From: Daedaleopsis sinensis
Taxonomy: Eukaryota; Basidiomycota; Agaricomycetes; Polyporales; Polyporaceae
Assembly: GCA_033807695.1 (NCBI GenBank)
Contig: CM066303.1
Location: forward strand, 3,596,001-3,660,000
Direction of reading: 5' to 3'
DNA length: 64,000 nucleotides
The notes beneath the pieces were generated by a model that worked only from the letters and a program-made list of their open reading frames with translations, did not search any database and was not told where the DNA came from. Numbering within the stretch: the stretch's first letter is position 1; the number at the start of each line of letters is the position of its first letter. This document shows, piece by piece, positions 59,401-64,000 of the stretch. The position numbers were made by a program, and so were the translations under genes.

Positions 59401-60335
59401 GGAGACTGCGATGGGCATAACACGCGTGTAGCGTGCACGCGCTTTGAGAGCGCGCGTGAGCGTACGGAGAGGGGAGGGGATGACGCACGTCGAGGACACG
59501 TCGATGGGTTGGATGCGTACGGCACGCGAGTTTGGGTACGTCGCAGACGCGTTCAAGCGCATGGAGCGCGTAGGAAACGCGCTCGGCGAGGGGGTTTGTT
59601 CATTTCCAGGGTGCCGGGGGACGAGCTCATGCGCACGGAGCGCATTCACTGGCAACAACTGTGCCTGGCGGTGTGCATGCGCGCATCATACGCATGCACT
59701 TTGTCCTATTCAAAATTCATGTGCAGCGAAATTCGAATGCAAGAGGACGGACTCACCGAACCGAACCACACGCACACTGTGTGTCCCTCGTTCGCTCAGG
59801 CCATTCCGGAAGGTTCATCTACGTCCTTTCTCCGAGGGCGCCCGCCGGGCAGGCGCAGGTGCGAGGGGACGCGCAGAGAGCGTTGCACAAGGGCAGAGGA
59901 GTCTACTGGAACCAGTCGCGCACAGACTCGGAGGGAGTGAGTGCAGGAGAAGATCCATGCGGCGGCGGCGGACACGACTGCAGGAGAGGTCGAGGAGCAC
60001 GAGGGAGAGCGCCCGGTGCGCGTCTGCCGCAAGCGCCGAACAGGATCAACGGCGCCTACAGACTGCTCCTCCTCCATCTTCGTTTCTGTGTCGTGTCTAT
60101 TCTTGCGTCTCCTCCCTATCAGGCTGCAGCCTCTACTGCTCTGCTCATGACGACCGCTTGTGCTTGCCCCCCATTGCACTCGCCATGGCCCTGGCCCTTC
60201 CCGACTCACTCGACTCCCTCGACGCGTCTAGGGCCTCTTGCGACTACTAACCCTATGCGCATTTCGCCCCCGCCTCCCTGGAGACTACTGGAGTGCAACT
60301 CACGGTTGTCTGTGCCTATGCGCCAGGTAAGTGAT
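56486..60335. repeat. Array segments S1-S4, copy 4
   Basis: S1 is 56740-57260. S2 is 57270-57890, with the best-preserved relic frames (TGLATIRVSHLLALWELEE and VTDLLHEKGRKRPKTRQTV followed by MEAESETWGRELS). S3 (57890-59190) is nearly identical to 20250-21530, with small insertions near 58230-58450. S4 is 59190-60335, moderately diverged. No intact gene was seen. Confidence 0.7.
58741..59099. repeat. Recurrent stem-loop pair
   Basis: Hairpins 58741-58784 and 59051-59099, 310 bp apart. They have the same arms and loops as the pair at 21087 and 21397. Confidence 0.8.
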
Positions 60336-63300
60336 ATGTTTGCAGCCTCTACATCCACCCCACACACTGTGTACATCGTACCCCATATATGCAGTGTGTC
60401 CCTCGTCTCGCCCGTCTATCTGCTTCTCTCTCTGCCTGCATGCCTGTCAGTCCTGCCTAGTGTAGTGTACTCTGGACGACTCTCCCATACTCCGTTCCTG
60501 ACTTCGGGCCTAAGCAATTCTCTCTCCATGACTCGCATCTCTGACACCCGTGAATATCTAGCTCCCTCCCTCGCTGGCAACACGCGCAAGACCCTAGCAG
60601 CCCTCGCAAACAAGAGCCCCCATCCGCTCGTGACCACCTCATTCTTAATAGGCTCACTGCGAATCTGTCACCATCGAGTACGGTAAGTTCATCCTCTCCC
60701 CACAACTCGTCCCAGCTCAACCACATCCCGTACTCAGTTCACTGTGTGTAGATACTGACTCTGCGTTGCACTACAAATCGCGTACGCGAGATCTGGTCAT
60801 ATCGTCGGCCTCCGAGTAATCCGACACATCCTTGTTCTCACACCTCTCGGCTGCCACCCATCTTGCGCCAGAGCACACAAACTCTACGCACGGCCCTCGC
60901 GGCGATCTTCACCTCGCCCTGTCCAAGTTCCTCGACGTCTCATGCATCATGGTCCAACACTCTGCTGGCGGACCTCACCTTAGACTCGCGCCCTTACTTG
61001 CAACTCGCTCTAGGACTCGCGGTCGCCGCAAAGGAGAACCCCAATGCGCTCGTGCACACCTCGTACCTGCGCTCCTGTGAAGTATGGTTTCTTTCTGCTC
61101 CTCGCAGAACTCTATCCCGCCTGTGAGTCACCTCCTTCTACTTTCGTGCTACACTGCAAACATCTTATCGTCCTCACTAGGTCTGCTAAGGACTTGAGTA
61201 CATCTCGTCCGTCCTCTCGCCAGCACGTCTCTATCTCTCGCCTGTATCGATCAGGAGCCGACCCCCGCCTATCCTGCTCGTCTTTCTGGATACCATGTCT
61301 CCGTCAAGTCCATCGGATATGTTAAGCACGTTATGCTTGAGACGCCTACGACGCCTTCAAGTGGTGCACTCTACGAACATCGTGCCTAGTCCGAACTGTC
61401 GACCTTTCCGACCTTCCGGTGACCCTGTACTGTCGATTCGCGCTACTTATCATCTGGAGTCATCGAAGGATCCAGCCTCTCGACCTCTGCGAGGCGTTCC
61501 GGGCGAGACGAGTGAGGCGTCGGTGATCCCTCCCCTAAATCAGTATCCCCCGGACGTCTCCGACGACGCATGTTGTGATGGAGGGTTCTCGACGGGGAAG
61601 CCTCTGGCTACGAATCACGTCGATATTATCGAGAACATCGCCATGAACGCGATGTACATGCATGCGCACTGGTACCTGGGCGGGTGGAGAGATCGACCAC
61701 TACGAGTGGTGAGTGTCCTACCCACAGGTGCTCAACAAGGCGCGAGTATGTCGCCGGTGCACGCGACTCGCATACAGGACAATTCGAGACATTGCACGCA
61801 TCACACACGTCCCACTCTCGCATAGCGACTACATTCAAGACTCGTATACGCCGCTGGCCTCGGAGGTCGTCGTGGCGCTCGCTCGCTGCTCTCAGCAGAG
61901 ACGGACGATCCTCCTGTCCGGGTCTGTGTCTGTGTCTGTTCCCCGACGTCCCACTGTTCGACACGCGGTGTGAGCAACCACTGCCCGCCAGAAGCTCCCA
62001 GTTGCCGTAGATCGGACCAGGATTATACACATGTCTGTCTACCGTACTACGTAGCGACTTGCACGTAAGTGCCCGCGCTCCGATTCTGTCAGTCCCGAAG
62101 CATGTTGATGATTCCTGCACAGATCGTGGACGCGCCCTGCTCGACGTCTTTCGCAGCAGTCTGGGCTTCTTCCCGGCTGTCGTGATCTCGTTCGCGGTGG
62201 TCCATTCATGGTGAGTAGATACGCACTTTCTCGCACCCCCAGTCCGAGTACTGACGATGTATATACCGGACGCGAAAGTGCGCTCGGCTGGTGCGACACT
62301 GCGACGCCAACTATGAGGAGTCAAGATGTCGTCCATGGGAGAGGGCCGGTCTGCGAACACTAATACGACAACGTCGCACCGGTTCGTTCGGCAAATCACT
62401 ATGTCCTCACAGACCATGTCTGCACCGCACCCGGTGGGTTATGCGCGGTACGCCCAAGCCGACATGACTAGCCACAGACCAAGGTGAGCCGCAAAGCTAT
62501 ACACACTCTGGTCGTACATTGACCACATGCACCGTGGTGCGTGCTGGGTAAAATTCGCTCCCTCCTCCACAGAACGCTGGGAATGGATAGGGAGGCACAC
62601 TGTCCGCGTTCCCTATTACAACGCGACCACGACTGCGGTAGGACCACCATGTTGTGCTCCAAAGTGAAGCGCATCGCGTGATTCATAGACACAACGCTCA
62701 TGGTGGCTTTCGATCTCTCGTCGAACTCGTGGAGCGCATCCATGTCGCGGCTGCGAACATGCGAGGACGGGGGACACAGCCCAGTACGAACGAACATCTC
62801 GGATGAGTGACACCGGTCATACTGACCATGGTGTTCTGACGTCCGAGTCAGGTTCCATTCCTCGTGTGTCCGAACTGCTTATATATGCGCACTGCCCAAC
62901 CGCATTTGCACCGGCCGAGCGTTTCGTCACAGGGATCTAGGTCGCCTGCTTAGCGTCGCTAGCAGCCTTGTAAGACTAACGCAACCCTATAGCTCGAGCA
63001 CATTGATTACCTTCGAGTGCCATGAACGACGTCGTCCCGAACACACCGCTTGAGACAATGTGGCTACTACCGGTGTGAAGATGGTGCACATGTCTTAGCT
63101 GATAGCGATGGACGCACCTTCAATATTCAATTGCAAGTAGCTAGCTCCAAGTGCTGTCACGAGCGGATACAGACGACATCGGGCGGCCTGCGTCTGACTC
63201 TAATAACAGACATTTACGGTGATATTTGACATGTTTTGACAGCTCTAGGTGTCTTCTTCGGTCCTCGTGGTGGTTCAGAGCGCGCAGGAGCGTGCATGAT

Positions 63301-63394
63301 CCGGACACCTGGCGTACGCACTCTGTCCCCTTCCTCTACCATCGCCAGCAGGCCCCCGCTCACCATCGTACGTTCTCTGCTCAAGCCCTTCCGT
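60336..63394. repeat. Array segments S5, S7 and S9, last copy
   Basis: S5 (60336-61330) includes TCCAAGTTCCTCGACGTC. S7 (61340-62000) has the open frame IENIAMNAMYMHAHWYLGGW that is broken in its sister at 47390. 62000-62800 has a piece reading LLDVFRSSLGFFPAVVISF before a GTGAGT donor (about 62130-62212). S9 runs from about 62800 to the DUF6535 leader. No complete gene can be built. Confidence 0.5.
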
Positions 63395-64000
63395 ATGTCG
63401 AACGAAGAGCCTGTACCACCGCAATCCGAAATGGCAGCACTCTCCGCTGGATCTCTAGAGCAGAACCATGAATCGGGACCTACTATTCGTGAGAACGCAC
63501 ATGGTGAAAACGGCGGTGCTACACTCGTATGTCGCGGTCCCATAGTCTCTACGGTGATATTGTCTGAGTGAGATGTGCATAGGATACAGAGCCTACCGAA
63601 TCAGAGCCACTGCCGCCCTTCTTAGGTGGCTGCAAGATACCGAGCCCAGAGGTATGAGTTGCCATATCATCATCGGTCACTTGTAAGATCCTCATCGAGC
63701 ACAGACACGATGGTACGAGCGGCAGAAGACCTTATTCACCGAAGAGGAGAAGGCTGAATCAAGGAAGGAAATCGCGGAGATTGTGAAGCAGTACAGCGAT
63801 GACATGGTCAAGCGTTGGAAGGAGGAGATGGACACACTACTCGTATATGTGCGTGACCCGTATCTTCATGACGTTGCGACCAATATGCGAGCTTCACATA
63901 CACAGGCCGGCCTGTTCTCCGCTGTCCTCACAGCATTCAACGTTCAATCATACCTACTCCTCACTCCGCCGCCTCCAGATCCCGTCCTCGCTACCCTCCA
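63395..64000 (+). CDS. DUF6535 membrane protein, copy E (runs off the right edge)
   Basis: Exon 1 (63395-63526), exon 2 (63705-63848) and the start of exon 3 (63906 onward) match copy D, with MSNEEPVPPQSEMAAL at the N-terminus and AGLFSAVLTAFNVQSYLLL after intron 2. The ATG is the same as in copy D, and the intron 1 donor is GTATGT. Intact as far as seen. Confidence 0.85.

Noticed and set aside
59444..60686. Two overlapping plus-strand ORFs of 268 and 341 codons in S4
   Set aside because: The equivalent parts of copies 1-3 break both frames and there is no domain; GC-rich DNA has few stops.
61626..62417. 263-codon minus-strand ORF
   Set aside because: The sister segment at 47370-48040 interrupts it, composition is typical of antisense frames, and no motif is recognisable.

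Overview
The window is nuclear DNA of a filamentous basidiomycete, most likely an Agaricomycete. A wood-decay polypore is my guess, not something the sequence proves. The evidence is GC-rich genes cut by many 50-65 nt GT-AG introns, a KDZ transposase beside a fungal TET/JBP oxygenase, and a tandem family of DUF6535 membrane proteins. These families are characteristic of Agaricomycetes. All intron/exon models were built by eye from splice signals, frame continuity and comparison between paralogous copies.

Region 1 (1-9937) is a compact five-gene block with no long repeats. It holds a KDZ transposase running off the left edge (minus), a divergently transcribed TET/JBP 2OG-Fe(II) dioxygenase with all key residues, a 221-aa orphan, a protein with two RNase H1 N-terminal (viroplasmin-like) domains (minus), and a large Pro/Ala-rich nuclear-looking protein with a 1-nt frameshift in its low-complexity tract. 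KDZ elements carrying TET/JBP genes are known in fungi, so the block resembles a KDZ mobile or epigenetic cassette.

Region 2 (9938-11452) is the decayed 3' end of a Ty1/copia element: an RNase H relic and a 3' LTR. The LTR carries an odd duplication in which the second copy lacks an intron-like insert present in the first.

Region 3 (11453-64000) is a head-to-tail array of DUF6535 loci, all on the plus strand: four apparently complete genes (15.6, 25.6, 35.5 and 53.9 kb), one pseudogene (49.1 kb) and one gene running off the right edge (63.4 kb). The spacing of about 9-10 kb comes from repeated intergenic segments that I label S1-S9 in their order along the unit. They are mostly relic exons, satellite-like monomers and stem-loops. 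Units at 11.5-17.5 and 21.6-27.6 kb are almost identical, and identity stops abruptly inside DUF6535 exon 4.

Young insertions punctuate the array. One is a 1684-bp gag-only LTR retrotransposon with identical LTRs and a 5-bp target duplication (42934-44617). The other is a 274-bp MITE with 28-bp inverted repeats and a 3-bp target duplication, which rewrites the C-terminus of the third DUF6535 gene (37973-38246). No tRNA, rRNA, telomeric repeat or CRISPR was seen.
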